Assembly: GCA_963925675.1 (NCBI GenBank)
Contig: CAWUSW010000055.1
Location: 1 to 55,106, forward strand
Origin: Eutrophocola sp963925675
GTDB lineage: Bacteria; Pseudomonadota; Gammaproteobacteria; Pseudomonadales; Pseudohongiellaceae
Direction of reading: 5' to 3'
Length of the DNA: 55,106 nucleotides
Translations under genes and position numbers: made by a program
Shown here: positions 17,387 through 25,944 of the stretch, in pieces
Position numbering within the stretch: the stretch's first letter is position 1
Layout of the letters: the number at the start of each line of letters is the position of its first letter
Notes under the pieces: model-generated
Seen by the model: the letters and a program-made list of their open reading frames with translations, nothing else
What the model was told of the DNA's origin: nothing
Databases searched by the model: none

Positions 17387-17800
17387 TTAGTCATGGACCG
17401 CGAAGCCGGGAAATGTAGGCACGCCGTCCGGGAGCTGATGGAAGGGCTGCATCTCGGAAGTCCAGATTATACGATCAGGTTTATCAAAAAGTGCAGGCTC
17501 ATCCAGTGTGCCTACTTTTACGATAGCTATCCCTGGTGCACCTGGTGCTCTGGTAGCTATATGTGTACCACAGTCGGCACAAAACTCTCTTGTTACCGGG
17601 TTATCAAGATCTGCACGGGTGTGTTGCTTGGGCTCCCCTTTGGTATAGGAGTAAAGCGCTTCCGGCACACCGACAACCACATTGGGATTGCCGCCACTGA
17701 TATACTGGCATTCACGACAACAACACTCACCCTTAAAGACAAAATCGCCATCAATGGCATAACGTATATTTCCACAATAACATCCACCTTCTATTTTCAT
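17387..17800 (-). CDS. GFA family zinc protein
   Basis: This 137-residue protein shows the full cysteine set of the GFA (glutathione-dependent formaldehyde-activating/CENP-V) fold: GGCYCGNIRY, then GECCCRECQYISGG, then FCADCGTHI. These bind structural and catalytic zinc. Family members may catalyse glutathione-formaldehyde adduct formation or other thiol chemistry, but most are untested. It is 27 bp from the upstream lipoprotein hydrolase. A dedicated formaldehyde pathway (adhC-fghA) lies far away at 52.6-54.7 kb and shows no direct link. Confidence 0.9.
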   Translation of the reverse strand: MKIEGGCYCGNIRYAIDGDFVFKGECCCRECQYISGGNPNVVVGVPEALYSYTKGEPKQHTRADLDNPVTREFCADCGTHIATRAPGAPGIAIVKVGTLDEPALFDKPDRIIWTSEMQPFHQLPDGVPTFPGFAVHD

Positions 17801-17827
17801 TTTAGCTCCTCACTGTATTATTGATGT

Positions 17828-18958
17828 CTAATCCTGCAGTAACATGCCACTGCCAAGTCCATTAAAGGTAGTTGTGGTCAACCACTGATAAGTGGCGTCA
17901 AAAAGAATTTCGGCATCTTTTTCCCACATGGCATTGTGAGAAGAACATGTCATTTCAAAATATACTTTTTCAGCTGCGCCATAATCCGCATATAAATCCT
18001 TCACCAATTGCGCATTCACCTGGGCGTCATGAGTCCCTGCAACCATCAACAACGGTGTGCTAGTGTCTGCAACGACCGCTGCATCCCAACCAAAGGTCAT
18101 CGCACGCGGGGCTCTTCTCACTCCGCTGCCCCAGGTAGCACCTACGGGATCTGACGCCAGCATCTCTGACCATACCGCATCACTGACAACTTGTGAGTAC
18201 TGATCAGTACATCCGACCTGACGATTCCAGTTATTCACGAAATCATCATGGGATTGCTTGGTAAGAGCAGCCCCGCCAAAATCAAGTTCTCCTTGCGTAG
18301 CTGGCGTATTGCGTCGATAAGCAGGTGCCAGGAGTACCATATTAGCTACCTTCTCGGGATTTTGTGCGGCATAGCCACCTGAACGCGGTCCACCCTGGGA
18401 CCAGCCAACCAAATGGACTTTTTCCACGACACGCAGCTCTCTTAAATAATCAACCACACCATCTATATCATGCCAGTCAGAGGCCATGGACGTCGTCGCA
18501 AAGGGATAACTGGGGGAACAACTGTCACCAAATAACTCCTCTTGCTGTGCGGGGGAAAGATTGCAACGGTCGTTCATTACCAGAGGACGGGTGGATCGGC
18601 CATAGCCGGTCATATCCATGGAAAAAACATCCATACCTTTGTCAGCAAGATATTCCATCCAGCTGAAGCCAGGGACAGGCACATCAAAACCCACTTCAGC
18701 TGGAGTGCCGGCACCGTGAATAAAAAGCACCACTTTGCCTGCCAGATCATTCTGGTTTCGAACACGTTCACTTACCCGCTCTCTCACATAAATTTGTGAT
18801 ACCGACCCAGTCATGGAGGGAACTGTGGAAACTACTGGAACAAAATGCTCAGCCCGTAATATGTCTGGATTCCCGCTCGGGGAAACAGAAACCTGCGCAC
18901 ATCCTGCCGCAATTATTGTCAGTACAAAAAGTGAGAATGTCTTTAAAGCGATCTTCAT
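17828..18958 (-). CDS. Alpha/beta-hydrolase lipoprotein
   Basis: The 376-residue protein starts with a lipoprotein signal (LFVLTIIAAGC) whose lipobox Cys is at about residue 20, so it is probably membrane-anchored on the periplasmic side. The alpha/beta-hydrolase core shows VVLFIHGAGTPAEVG for the oxyanion loop, VHLVGWSQGGPRSG for the nucleophile elbow with Ser, an acid near VAGTHDAQV, and a late His in CSSHNAMWE. A triad is therefore plausible. The substrate is unknown. It is the first gene of a run with GFA, PQQ-type dehydrogenase, dipeptidase and DUF2164. Confidence 0.85.
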   Translation of the reverse strand: MKIALKTFSLFVLTIIAAGCAQVSVSPSGNPDILRAEHFVPVVSTVPSMTGSVSQIYVRERVSERVRNQNDLAGKVVLFIHGAGTPAEVGFDVPVPGFSWMEYLADKGMDVFSMDMTGYGRSTRPLVMNDRCNLSPAQQEELFGDSCSPSYPFATTSMASDWHDIDGVVDYLRELRVVEKVHLVGWSQGGPRSGGYAAQNPEKVANMVLLAPAYRRNTPATQGELDFGGAALTKQSHDDFVNNWNRQVGCTDQYSQVVSDAVWSEMLASDPVGATWGSGVRRAPRAMTFGWDAAVVADTSTPLLMVAGTHDAQVNAQLVKDLYADYGAAEKVYFEMTCSSHNAMWEKDAEILFDATYQWLTTTTFNGLGSGMLLQD

Positions 18959-19165
18959 AGAGTTTTCCTTATTTAGCCCCCTGGGTCTCAGCGACTGATT
19001 TCAGCGCCTGATTCCAACTATTGGCTTCATCCCATAAATAGAGATACAGAGACTATGCCAGTCAGGGGGGAATGATCAAGATTTACGGGAAATGAACAGG
19101 AAATTGACTAATTCAGGGACGCGGTGAATAATCAGGAGCTGAATACAAATTTCCGGGGGAAACAT

Positions 19166-20383
19166 ATGTCAGAAGAATATTCTAAAGACAACTCACATCA
19201 AGACCAGGAACAGGAATTCAAGGAAAATCCACGACGCAAGGCACTCAAAACAGGTGTCGCTATGGGTGGAATGGCCGCTACTGCAAGCATGCCATTCTGG
19301 TCAGCGCTGGCACTTGGGGCCTCCGAGGAAGTCGTGCGTTTTACCGACATGCCAGAAGGCTACACTGTGCCCCCTGTGGCTCCCGGCGGCATTCATTATC
19401 TGGATACTTCAAAGATAGACAGCTTTTACACCCCCAATGATGATTTTTACATCATCCAGCATTATAACCAGCCGGAAGTGACAGAATCGGCATATCGACT
19501 TAATGTCACCGGCCTGGTAAATACCCCGCTGGAATTTACCCTGGCAGATCTCAAAAGACATCAGAAATTTGAAATTGATGCCGGCTTTGAATGTGGCGGC
19601 AATAGCCCGCGATTTTTCCAGGGTCTTATAGGCAATGCGCGCTGGGGTGGTGTTCGCCTGGTAGATTTACTGGAAGAGGCAGGCCTGCAACGTGACGGCG
19701 TGGAAGTCGTCTTCTATGGCGCGGATAAAGGCATGGAGAAAACACGCAGCGACCTGGATATGGAAGTAGAAATGGCTTTCGGGCGCAGCATACATATTGA
19801 TGATGCCCTTAATCCCGACATTATTCTGGCCTATGAAATGAATGGCGAAGCGCTGCCCCTTTACCATGGAGCCCCGCTGCGACTGGTAATGCCTGGTTGG
19901 TATGGTGTCGCCAACGTAAAATGGTTGTCCCAGATTCATATTCAGGACAGCCGCTACATGGGCCGCTTCATGGGCCGTGACTATGTGACACTGAGCAAAC
20001 GAAATATTGGTGGAGAAGAACGCTGGGAAGAACGTTCGGTTACACGCATTCAGCTGAAATCATCAATTATTCGTGTGACTAAAAATGGTAATGACCACAA
20101 TATTACCGGTTTTGTGTTGAATGACGGCACACCACTGCGTTCTGTAGAAGTGAAAATTGATAATGGCCCCTGGCAACAGGCAGAAATTGATCCCGCCTCC
20201 AAAAAATACTCCTGGAAGCTGTTTAATTTCAATTGGCAAAACGCCAGCTCCGGCGAACACACTATTGTTTCCAGAGTGACCGATGTTACCGGACAGGTGC
20301 AGGCAACTCAGGATCAAATGCCAGAGAAACCTACCCGATGGGAAAATTATGCCCAGTTCTCCAGAACGGTGATGATTGGCTGA
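19166..20383 (+). CDS. Sulfite-oxidase family molybdopterin oxidoreductase (Tat-exported)
   Basis: I prefer the ATG at 19166 because a strong CCGGGGGA site sits about 6 bp upstream; the GTG at 19124 is an alternative. Near residue 23 the twin-arginine stretch PRRKALKTGVAMGG marks Tat export, as expected for a cofactor-loaded enzyme. The oxidoreductase molybdopterin domain contains FECGGNSPRFF with the Moco-ligand Cys, then APLRLVMPGWYGVANVKW. The C-terminal Mo-co dimerisation domain holds FVLNDGTPLRSVEVKID. It is likely a periplasmic sulfite dehydrogenase-like enzyme, but the partner cytochrome gene is absent and the substrate unproven. Confidence 0.88.
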   Translation: MSEEYSKDNSHQDQEQEFKENPRRKALKTGVAMGGMAATASMPFWSALALGASEEVVRFTDMPEGYTVPPVAPGGIHYLDTSKIDSFYTPNDDFYIIQHYNQPEVTESAYRLNVTGLVNTPLEFTLADLKRHQKFEIDAGFECGGNSPRFFQGLIGNARWGGVRLVDLLEEAGLQRDGVEVVFYGADKGMEKTRSDLDMEVEMAFGRSIHIDDALNPDIILAYEMNGEALPLYHGAPLRLVMPGWYGVANVKWLSQIHIQDSRYMGRFMGRDYVTLSKRNIGGEERWEERSVTRIQLKSSIIRVTKNGNDHNITGFVLNDGTPLRSVEVKIDNGPWQQAEIDPASKKYSWKLFNFNWQNASSGEHTIVSRVTDVTGQVQATQDQMPEKPTRWENYAQFSRTVMIG

Positions 20384-20414
20384 TTTTGTAGAATGCTTTT
20401 GCAATCTGCTTGAA

Positions 20415-20443
20415 TAAAAAAGCCCGCTTTAGCGGGCTTTTTT
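20415..20443. terminator. Bidirectional Rho-independent terminator
   Basis: A perfect GCCCGC TTTA GCGGGC stem is flanked by A6 on the left and T6 on the right. It can stop transcription both from the sulfite-oxidase gene and from the convergent YkgJ-type gene. Confidence 0.92.
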
Positions 20444-20478
20444 ATTAGCAAATTTATACACTCTGGTGATTATGAGAT

Positions 20479-20868
20479 TCACTCCAGTTCATAGGGAGGG
20501 CGACTATCACTCATTATTTGATTCAGAATATCCTGTGCCCGCTTTGGATTGCTCAGGTCTTTCACTTCCAGCATTTCACATTCATCGTCGATCATTTGCT
20601 TAATAGTTACCGGATAAAATTTACAGTCGTCGGGACGATCCAGATAGATATCACAAAAATATTTCTCCTGATCAGGGGCGCGCCGCATCCATGGGCAGCG
20701 TTCCAAGGTTTTTTTCGATTCTGGATCTACCCAGATTTTCCCATCATCGACATAGTTGAAAATATCCGGCCTGAATATTTCCCACAGCGCAATCTCTTCC
20801 GGGGTAACCGCAAGGTTTCCACCCCCGAATTTTGTGCAACATTTCCCGCACTGATTACACTTTTTCAC
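20479..20868 (-). CDS. YkgJ-type cysteine cluster protein
   Basis: This 129-residue protein has the CxxCxxCC start of the Zn/Fe-chelating YkgJ family (KKCNQCGKCCTKFGGG). It continues with LAVTPEEIALWEIF, a central RCPWM, and CDIYLDRPDDCKFYPV. Eight cysteines could bind a metal or Fe-S cluster. The family may be linked to protein modification, but activity is unknown. Its 5' end overlaps the stop of a small cysteine-rich ORF by 14 bp, suggesting coupling. Confidence 0.85.
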   Translation of the reverse strand: MKKCNQCGKCCTKFGGGNLAVTPEEIALWEIFRPDIFNYVDDGKIWVDPESKKTLERCPWMRRAPDQEKYFCDIYLDRPDDCKFYPVTIKQMIDDECEMLEVKDLSNPKRAQDILNQIMSDSRPPYELE

Positions 20869-21055
20869 AAGTCAGGTCTTCTCTAATAAAGCCAAATTGA
20901 GGAATATAATTCAGGCTCTCAATACTCTCCATGCTAGCAAGAATCTCCTGCGAGAAGTGGAAATGAATAAATGGCCATATTTTGTCCTTGCATACTGTAC
21001 AATTGCCGCCCCAATAAATATCTGATTTTTCCAGACAATGATCACAGTCGGACAA
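20855..21055 (-). CDS. Small CxxC protein, possibly cotranscribed with YkgJ
   Basis: The 66-codon frame starts with TTG and encodes two CxxC pairs (CDHC and CTVC) about 15 residues apart, as in a small zinc ribbon, followed by hydrophobic-aromatic WPFIHFHFS. It overlaps the YkgJ gene by 14 bp at its 3' end, and its 5' end overlaps the divergent cvfB-like start by 18 bp. No family is recognised. The cysteine spacing and tight overlap support a real gene, but the weak start and the overlap with an opposing start leave doubt. Confidence 0.45.
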   Translation of the reverse strand: MSDCDHCLEKSDIYWGGNCTVCKDKIWPFIHFHFSQEILASMESIESLNYIPQFGFIREDLTCEKV

Positions 21056-22222
21056 TATTACACATTAGCAGTAAGCAAGGTCGTAGAGACCGGATACATG
21101 CTGGATGCCAGGGAATTAGGGCCCGTGTTGCTACCTAAAAGAAATGCGGCCTGGCCTTATAAAGCAGGCGATGAGGTAAATGTCTTTCTCTATCTCGATT
21201 CTGATGATGCTCCCATAGCCACTACAGACAAGCCTAAAGCCTGTGTTGGAGAATTTGCTTATTTACAGGTTGTTGCTGCCACAGATGTTGGTGCCTTTCT
21301 TGACTGGGGTCTGGAAAAAGATGTGTTGGTGCCATTTGCTGAACAGCATCGTCCCCTGGAAGAAGGAAACTCCTATCTGGTGTATTTATATCTGGATAAA
21401 ATTGATGGTCGCATTACTGCCACATCTAAAATTGATAAAGTCCTGGATGATTACAAGCCACACGATTATAAAAAAGACCAGCGTGTTGACCTGATTATCG
21501 CCAACAGCACGGACCTGGGATATAAGGCAATCATCAACCATAGTCACTGGGGTGTGTTATACAAAGATGATGTCTTCCAGCGTCTGAGTTTTGGACAAAG
21601 CATTGAGGGCTATATCAAACATACCAGGCCCGATGGAAAAATAGATTTAACTCTTCATAGTGGCCAGCAAGCCCGCGATAAAAACGCAGAGACCATTATT
21701 AATTTGCTGCAAACAGAAAATGGTTTTGTACCACTGCATGACAAATCTGATCCACAGCTCATTATTAAATCACTGGGAATGAGTAAAGGTGCCTTTAAAA
21801 AAGCTATTGGCAATTTATATCGACAACGCATAATCAGTATAGAAGATGACGGTATCCGCTTGATCCAGGAAGTAGAACCTTCAATGCCTCACCATGAGAA
21901 AGAAATAACACCGACACCTGTTATAGAAGACGCGGTTATAGAAGCCTCCGATATACCTGCCAGCGAAGCGACTGTCCTGCACGAGCGTATAGTAATTATT
22001 AATAAAGAACCTGTTGAACTTTACAAAATTCTGAAATTTGAAGGTCTGGTCGGCAGTGGTGGTGAAGCTAAAAACATGATCGCTGATGGCATGGTATTGC
22101 TTAATGACAAGGTTGAGCTGCAGAAACGGAAAAAAATCATGTCTGGCGATGTAATAGAAATGGGTGGTGAAAGAATTCGGCTACAACTCGAGAACAAGGG
22201 AACATCTGAGAATGACAAATAA
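21038..22222 (+). CDS. CvfB-like S1 RNA-binding protein fused to an S4 (YbcJ-like) domain
   Basis: Residues 1-~285 match the CvfB/YitL family: MLDARELGPVLLPKRNA at the start, S1-type beta barrels (GAFLDWGLEKDVLVPFAEQH; YKAIINHSHWGVLYKDDVF), and a winged-helix end (SKGAFKKAIGNLYRQRII). After a variable Glu-Pro linker, residues ~322-390 form an S4-like domain: ELYKILKFEGLVGSGGEAK, then MIADGMVLLND and RKKIMSGDVIE. This resembles the free-standing E. coli YbcJ. Both halves should bind RNA, so a role in translation or RNA metabolism is likely. It is about 110 residues longer than ordinary CvfB. The downstream DUF1456 gene overlaps its stop by 11 bp. Confidence 0.87.
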   Translation: MITVGQYYTLAVSKVVETGYMLDARELGPVLLPKRNAAWPYKAGDEVNVFLYLDSDDAPIATTDKPKACVGEFAYLQVVAATDVGAFLDWGLEKDVLVPFAEQHRPLEEGNSYLVYLYLDKIDGRITATSKIDKVLDDYKPHDYKKDQRVDLIIANSTDLGYKAIINHSHWGVLYKDDVFQRLSFGQSIEGYIKHTRPDGKIDLTLHSGQQARDKNAETIINLLQTENGFVPLHDKSDPQLIIKSLGMSKGAFKKAIGNLYRQRIISIEDDGIRLIQEVEPSMPHHEKEITPTPVIEDAVIEASDIPASEATVLHERIVIINKEPVELYKILKFEGLVGSGGEAKNMIADGMVLLNDKVELQKRKKIMSGDVIEMGGERIRLQLENKGTSENDK

Positions 22223-22724
22223 TGACTGTCTGCGCCGCATCCGCTACATACTGAATCTGGATGATTCAGCAATGATGAAAATCTTTTCTCTTGCTGATTA
22301 CCAGATTACACGAGAACAAGTATGCGCCATGTTAAAAAAAGAAGATGACCCGGAATATGAAAACTGCAAAGACATTCTGTTCGCCACTTTTCTCAATGGC
22401 CTTATTATCGACAAGCGCGGTAAAAGAGAAGGCGATCAAGCAGAGGCTGAAAAGCGTCTAAACAATAATATTATATTCAGAAAATTAAGAATTGCCTTTG
22501 ATCTTAAATCTGAGGATATTCTGGAACTACTGGCTTTGTCGGATTTAACAATCAGCAAACATGAGCTCAGCGCATTTTTCCGCAAACCGGGAACCAAGCA
22601 GTTCCGGGAATGCAAAGACCAGATTTTAAGAAATTTTTTATCTGCTTTACAGAAGAAGTATCGGGGTGATGAAGAACCTGAAGTTATCTGGGGAAAATAT
22701 TCAGATACTCCAGCAGAATCCTGA
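22212..22724 (+). CDS. DUF1456 (YehS-type) protein
   Basis: The start chosen is the ATG at 22212, giving MTNNDCLRRIRYILNLDD, the family's normal N-terminus; a longer in-frame start at 22164 lies inside cvfB and is unlikely. The protein has two DUF1456 repeats of about 65 residues. The first runs through MMKIFSLADYQITREQV, the second through DILELLALSDLTISKHELSA, each ending with a similar C-K-D motif. Function is unknown; the repeats look like small DNA/RNA-binding helical units. It sits between the CvfB-S4 fusion and yaeQ with an 11 bp overlap and a 1 bp gap, so they form an operon. Confidence 0.87.
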   Translation: MTNNDCLRRIRYILNLDDSAMMKIFSLADYQITREQVCAMLKKEDDPEYENCKDILFATFLNGLIIDKRGKREGDQAEAEKRLNNNIIFRKLRIAFDLKSEDILELLALSDLTISKHELSAFFRKPGTKQFRECKDQILRNFLSALQKKYRGDEEPEVIWGKYSDTPAES

Positions 22725-22725
22725 A

Positions 22726-23262
22726 ATGGCGCTCAAACCAACAATCTATAAATCACGCATTGCCCTTTCTGATATTAATCGAAATTATTATGACACGCTG
22801 AATTTGACCATAGCGCAACATCCTTCTGAAACACTTGAACGCATGATGGTACGGATCATGGCCTACTGTATAAATGCAGAGGAAAATCTCATTTTCACCC
22901 CGGGCATTAGTTCACCTGAAGAGCCCGATATCCGGGAACAGACTCTGGATGGCAATATTGCTTTATGGATTGATGTTGGTGAGCCCGCGGTAGATCGTAT
23001 TAAAAAAGCCAGCCACCTTGCACAACAGGTAAGAGTTTATTGTTTTAATACCAAGGCAGATGTGTGGTGGCGTCAAAATGAAAGCGCTTTCAATATGCTT
23101 AAAATATCAGCGTTTAAATTTCAATGGGAAGAAATCAAATCCCTTGCGGCTCTGGTGGAACGCACTATGGATTTATCTGTCACTATTACCGGTGATTCGG
23201 CTTTTATCGCATCAAAGCTCGGTGAATGTGAAGTGAACTGGACAACACTACAGAGTACCTGA
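22726..23262 (+). CDS. yaeQ: YaeQ family protein
   Basis: The start is set to the ATG at 22726, just after the TGA of DUF1456, because MALKPTIYKSRIALSDI is the standard YaeQ N-terminus. The 178-residue protein has RNYYDTLNLTIAQHPSET, ALWIDVGEPAVDRIKKAS and ADVWWRQN, all characteristic. The fold is a PD-(D/E)xK nuclease-like variant; no enzymatic activity is established. It closes the cvfB-DUF1456-yaeQ operon. Confidence 0.93.
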   Translation: MALKPTIYKSRIALSDINRNYYDTLNLTIAQHPSETLERMMVRIMAYCINAEENLIFTPGISSPEEPDIREQTLDGNIALWIDVGEPAVDRIKKASHLAQQVRVYCFNTKADVWWRQNESAFNMLKISAFKFQWEEIKSLAALVERTMDLSVTITGDSAFIASKLGECEVNWTTLQST

Positions 23263-23279
23263 GCACAAAGGTCCTCTGA

Positions 23280-23522
23280 CTAATGCGGTCTGGCCTGTAA
23301 AATATTGATTAAGGCTTCAGCATGCTCAATAGCCTCTTGTCCCCGAGGCGTCAAATACCCCCCGTCACTCAAGGTGATTATTCCCAATTCATGCAGGCGT
23401 TTTGCTGCATCAATTTTTCCTGGATCGGCCTCATGATGAACCTTAATGCCTTCCAGGGGATTGCGTGCATCAAACATGATCAGCAGTTCTATTTCTTGTA
23501 GCAACTGTGGATTAAGAGACAT
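23280..23522 (-). CDS. TIGR02647 family protein
   Basis: This 80-residue protein matches the small TIGR02647 family across its full length: LNPQLLQEIELLIMFD, then KVHHEADPGKIDAAKRLHE and GYLTPRGQEAIEHAE. The family is seen mostly in Gammaproteobacteria such as Pseudomonas and has the look of a winged helix. Function is unknown. It is convergent with yaeQ and shares the strand of fabV downstream. Confidence 0.88.
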   Translation of the reverse strand: MSLNPQLLQEIELLIMFDARNPLEGIKVHHEADPGKIDAAKRLHELGIITLSDGGYLTPRGQEAIEHAEALINILQARPH

Positions 23523-23604
23523 GTGGTCCGACTCCTGTAGTTAAATTATTTGCGGTTGTATATATCACCAGAGTCTAACACTTACTGACAAAAGATCAGC
23601 TTGA

Positions 23605-24795
23605 TTAAACAAGATTGGCAATATCGACTTTGGTATCTACTTCAGCGTCGTAATCTATTCCGGGCACTTCAAAACCAAACAACTGTAAAAACTCAGTCTT
23701 ATAACCGAAAAAATCAGTTAATTGCCTGATATTTTCAGTCTGCACCTGGGTCCAAAGATCTCCTACTGCCTGCTGTACTTCAGGTTCAAGTTCTTTGTAA
23801 TCTGCACGCCAGCGGCCATCATCATCAATTCGCGGGGTATTGCCATAGAGGCTTTCCCGGAATAACAAATCCACCTGTTCAATACAACCTTCATGTGTGC
23901 CCCTGGCTTTCATGACCTTGAATAACAGGGACAGGTAGAGGGGCATTACAGGTATTGCAGAGCTGGCCTGTGTCACCACGGCCTTGAGAACTGATACTCT
24001 GGCTTCCCCATCCAAATCACTTAAACTTTCGTGGATAGCATGTGCTTTTTGATCCAGGTCTTTCTTTGCCTCACCTATGGTGCCGTTCCAGTAAATATCC
24101 CAGGTAAGTTCAGCGCCAAGGTAAGTATAGGCAGTCGTTTTTGCACCCTGTGCTAACACACCAGCTTCCTTGAGGGCATCAATCCACATCTGCCAGTCTT
24201 CCCCACCCATCACGGCAACAGTGTTGGCAATCTCTTCTTCATTTGCAGCGCCTACAGACATTTCCTGAATTTCTTCCTTGTCGGTATTGATCCCCCGCAT
24301 GGTGATATCCTGGCCAATAGGTTTCAGCGTGGAGGTATGCACTTCACCGGTAACAGGATGCAACCGGCGCGGGGACGCGAGGCTATAAACCACGAGATCT
24401 ACCTGGCCGAGATCTTCCTTGATTGCGGCAATGGTTTTTTGTTTTATTTCATCTGAAAAAGCATCCCCGTTAATACTCTTTGCATAAAGCCCTTGTGCAT
24501 CAGCATATTTATGAAAAGCTGCCGAGTTATACCAGCCGGCAGAACCAGGTTTGCTTTCTGTGCCTTCTTTTTCGTAAAAAATGCCAAGGGTTTGAGCATC
24601 GCTGCCAAAAGTGGCAGTGATGCGTGAAGCCAGTCCATAACCGGTGGATGCACCAATTATCAAAACCTTCTTTGGCCCGTTCTCAATAGGTCCATTGGCT
24701 TTAACCACATCGATCTGTCTTTTTACATTGGCATCACAACCAGTGGGATGCGTTGTAATACACATAAATCCACGGACTCGGGGCTTAATAATCAT
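23605..24795 (-). CDS. fabV: Enoyl-ACP reductase FabV
   Basis: The 396-residue enzyme begins MIIKPRVRGFMCITTHPTGC, the fixed FabV N-terminus. It has a long SDR-type nucleotide fold: KVLIIGASTGYGLASRI for the glycine loop, and catalytic Tyr in AYTYLGAELTWDIYW with Lys nine residues beyond in TIGEAKKD (the FabV Y-x8-K pattern). It catalyses the NADH-dependent last reduction of the fatty-acid elongation cycle in the cytoplasm. FabV enzymes are typically insensitive to triclosan. It stands alone between TIGR02647 and the aminopeptidase. Confidence 0.95.
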   Translation of the reverse strand: MIIKPRVRGFMCITTHPTGCDANVKRQIDVVKANGPIENGPKKVLIIGASTGYGLASRITATFGSDAQTLGIFYEKEGTESKPGSAGWYNSAAFHKYADAQGLYAKSINGDAFSDEIKQKTIAAIKEDLGQVDLVVYSLASPRRLHPVTGEVHTSTLKPIGQDITMRGINTDKEEIQEMSVGAANEEEIANTVAVMGGEDWQMWIDALKEAGVLAQGAKTTAYTYLGAELTWDIYWNGTIGEAKKDLDQKAHAIHESLSDLDGEARVSVLKAVVTQASSAIPVMPLYLSLLFKVMKARGTHEGCIEQVDLLFRESLYGNTPRIDDDGRWRADYKELEPEVQQAVGDLWTQVQTENIRQLTDFFGYKTEFLQLFGFEVPGIDYDAEVDTKVDIANLV

Positions 24796-24869
24796 GTTGA
24801 AATTCCTGCGCAGCGCTTTTATTTATTTTTGCAATCAAGGGTCAAAATTCTACCACAGGACAAGCCTCT

Positions 24870-25931
24870 TTACGGAGTTAGCCTTGTCAGTACTTGCTGT
24901 CTTTCTTCACTGGAAAGTTTAGCCAATGCCTGCACCCTGTTATAAAAATCGGGCAATAGATAATTACTTTGTGCCAATAAAGTTTCAAATGCCGGTACAT
25001 GGTTAAAATAAGTCGCCACGGTGTTTAACCTGGCATTGTTGATGTCACCGGCAAACCAGCCATCATAGGCAGAATAACCTTGCCATTGTTGTTTCAAGAC
25101 CTGGTAATCATCACGCAACTTTTGTATTACTTGTGCCTTTTCCTGGCGCTTCTCCAGTAGTGGCAAGGCGCTGGAATAGAGCTCTTCCAAAACAGGGATA
25201 GATGACTGAACCAGGCTGACAAACTCCTGTCTGTATTGCTGCTCCCGAGCCGCTTGTTCTACCAGTGTCGACACCGTGGCTGAATTATTATTCTCTTCCA
25301 GCCAGCGCTTCAAGCCTTCCAGCTCAATTGTTGTGGCAAAGCTTTCATTGAATTGAGTATCACCGGGCACATAGACAAGCTGATGTGCCAGCTCATGAAA
25401 TAGCAATGCCGCCAGACGGTGTTCTTCGCGGTTAATAATGGTGTTGAGCACCGGATCGGCAAACCAGCCGAGTGTTGAATAGGCCGCAATACCGCCCACA
25501 TAAACATCAAAGCCCTCATCGACTAAACTGTCCGCATATTTCCTTGCCGCGTCTTCAGAAAAATAACCGCGATAGGATACACACCCGGCAATGGGATAAC
25601 ACCAGTCTTTCGGCGTTACAGAAAATTCAGCCGCTGCAAAAACATTCCACACAACAAAAGGCCGCTGAAGATCGACATAGGTGGAATAATTTTTCTCAAC
25701 AGGTAAAGCCAGTGAGTTTTTGGCGAAATTTCTGATACTGATAATGCTTTCAAGGCTTTGCTTGAGCTCCACATCGACAGCAGGATCATTCACCAGCGTC
25801 TGGATATTTTCACGATTACTGATTATCGATAGCTGACCATTGATGGCCTGACCATAAAAATATATTGATTCGCAGGCGACAAGGAATACAGTGAAAAAAA
25901 GAGACAGTAACAATAAGAGAAATTTCTTCAC
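24870..25931 (-). CDS. Predicted aminopeptidase (PF10023-type lipoprotein)
   Basis: The 353-residue protein has a lipoprotein signal with Cys at about residue 20 (LFFTVFLVACESI). The zinc-metallopeptidase motif LLFHELAHQLVYV supplies HExxH, followed by FNESFATTIELEG with the distal Glu. Upstream are SYRGYF and DVYVGGIAAYSTLGW, also typical of the COG4324 putative aminopeptidase family. It is likely anchored to a membrane facing the periplasm, but substrates are unknown. It is the last gene of a set with yjbQ (14 bp upstream) and glutaminyl cyclase. Confidence 0.88.
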   Translation of the reverse strand: MKKFLLLLLSLFFTVFLVACESIYFYGQAINGQLSIISNRENIQTLVNDPAVDVELKQSLESIISIRNFAKNSLALPVEKNYSTYVDLQRPFVVWNVFAAAEFSVTPKDWCYPIAGCVSYRGYFSEDAARKYADSLVDEGFDVYVGGIAAYSTLGWFADPVLNTIINREEHRLAALLFHELAHQLVYVPGDTQFNESFATTIELEGLKRWLEENNNSATVSTLVEQAAREQQYRQEFVSLVQSSIPVLEELYSSALPLLEKRQEKAQVIQKLRDDYQVLKQQWQGYSAYDGWFAGDINNARLNTVATYFNHVPAFETLLAQSNYLLPDFYNRVQALAKLSSEERQQVLTRLTP

Positions 25932-25944
25932 TGAAAATCAGCCA

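Noticed and set aside
17828..18958. Poly(ethylene terephthalate) or polyester depolymerase
   Set aside because: The nucleophile elbow is GWSQGG and nothing else in the sequence indicates polyester specificity; left as a generic alpha/beta hydrolase.
24444..24656. Minus-strand open frame inside fabV
   Set aside because: It overlaps the conserved FabV nucleotide-binding region in another frame, with no supported start.
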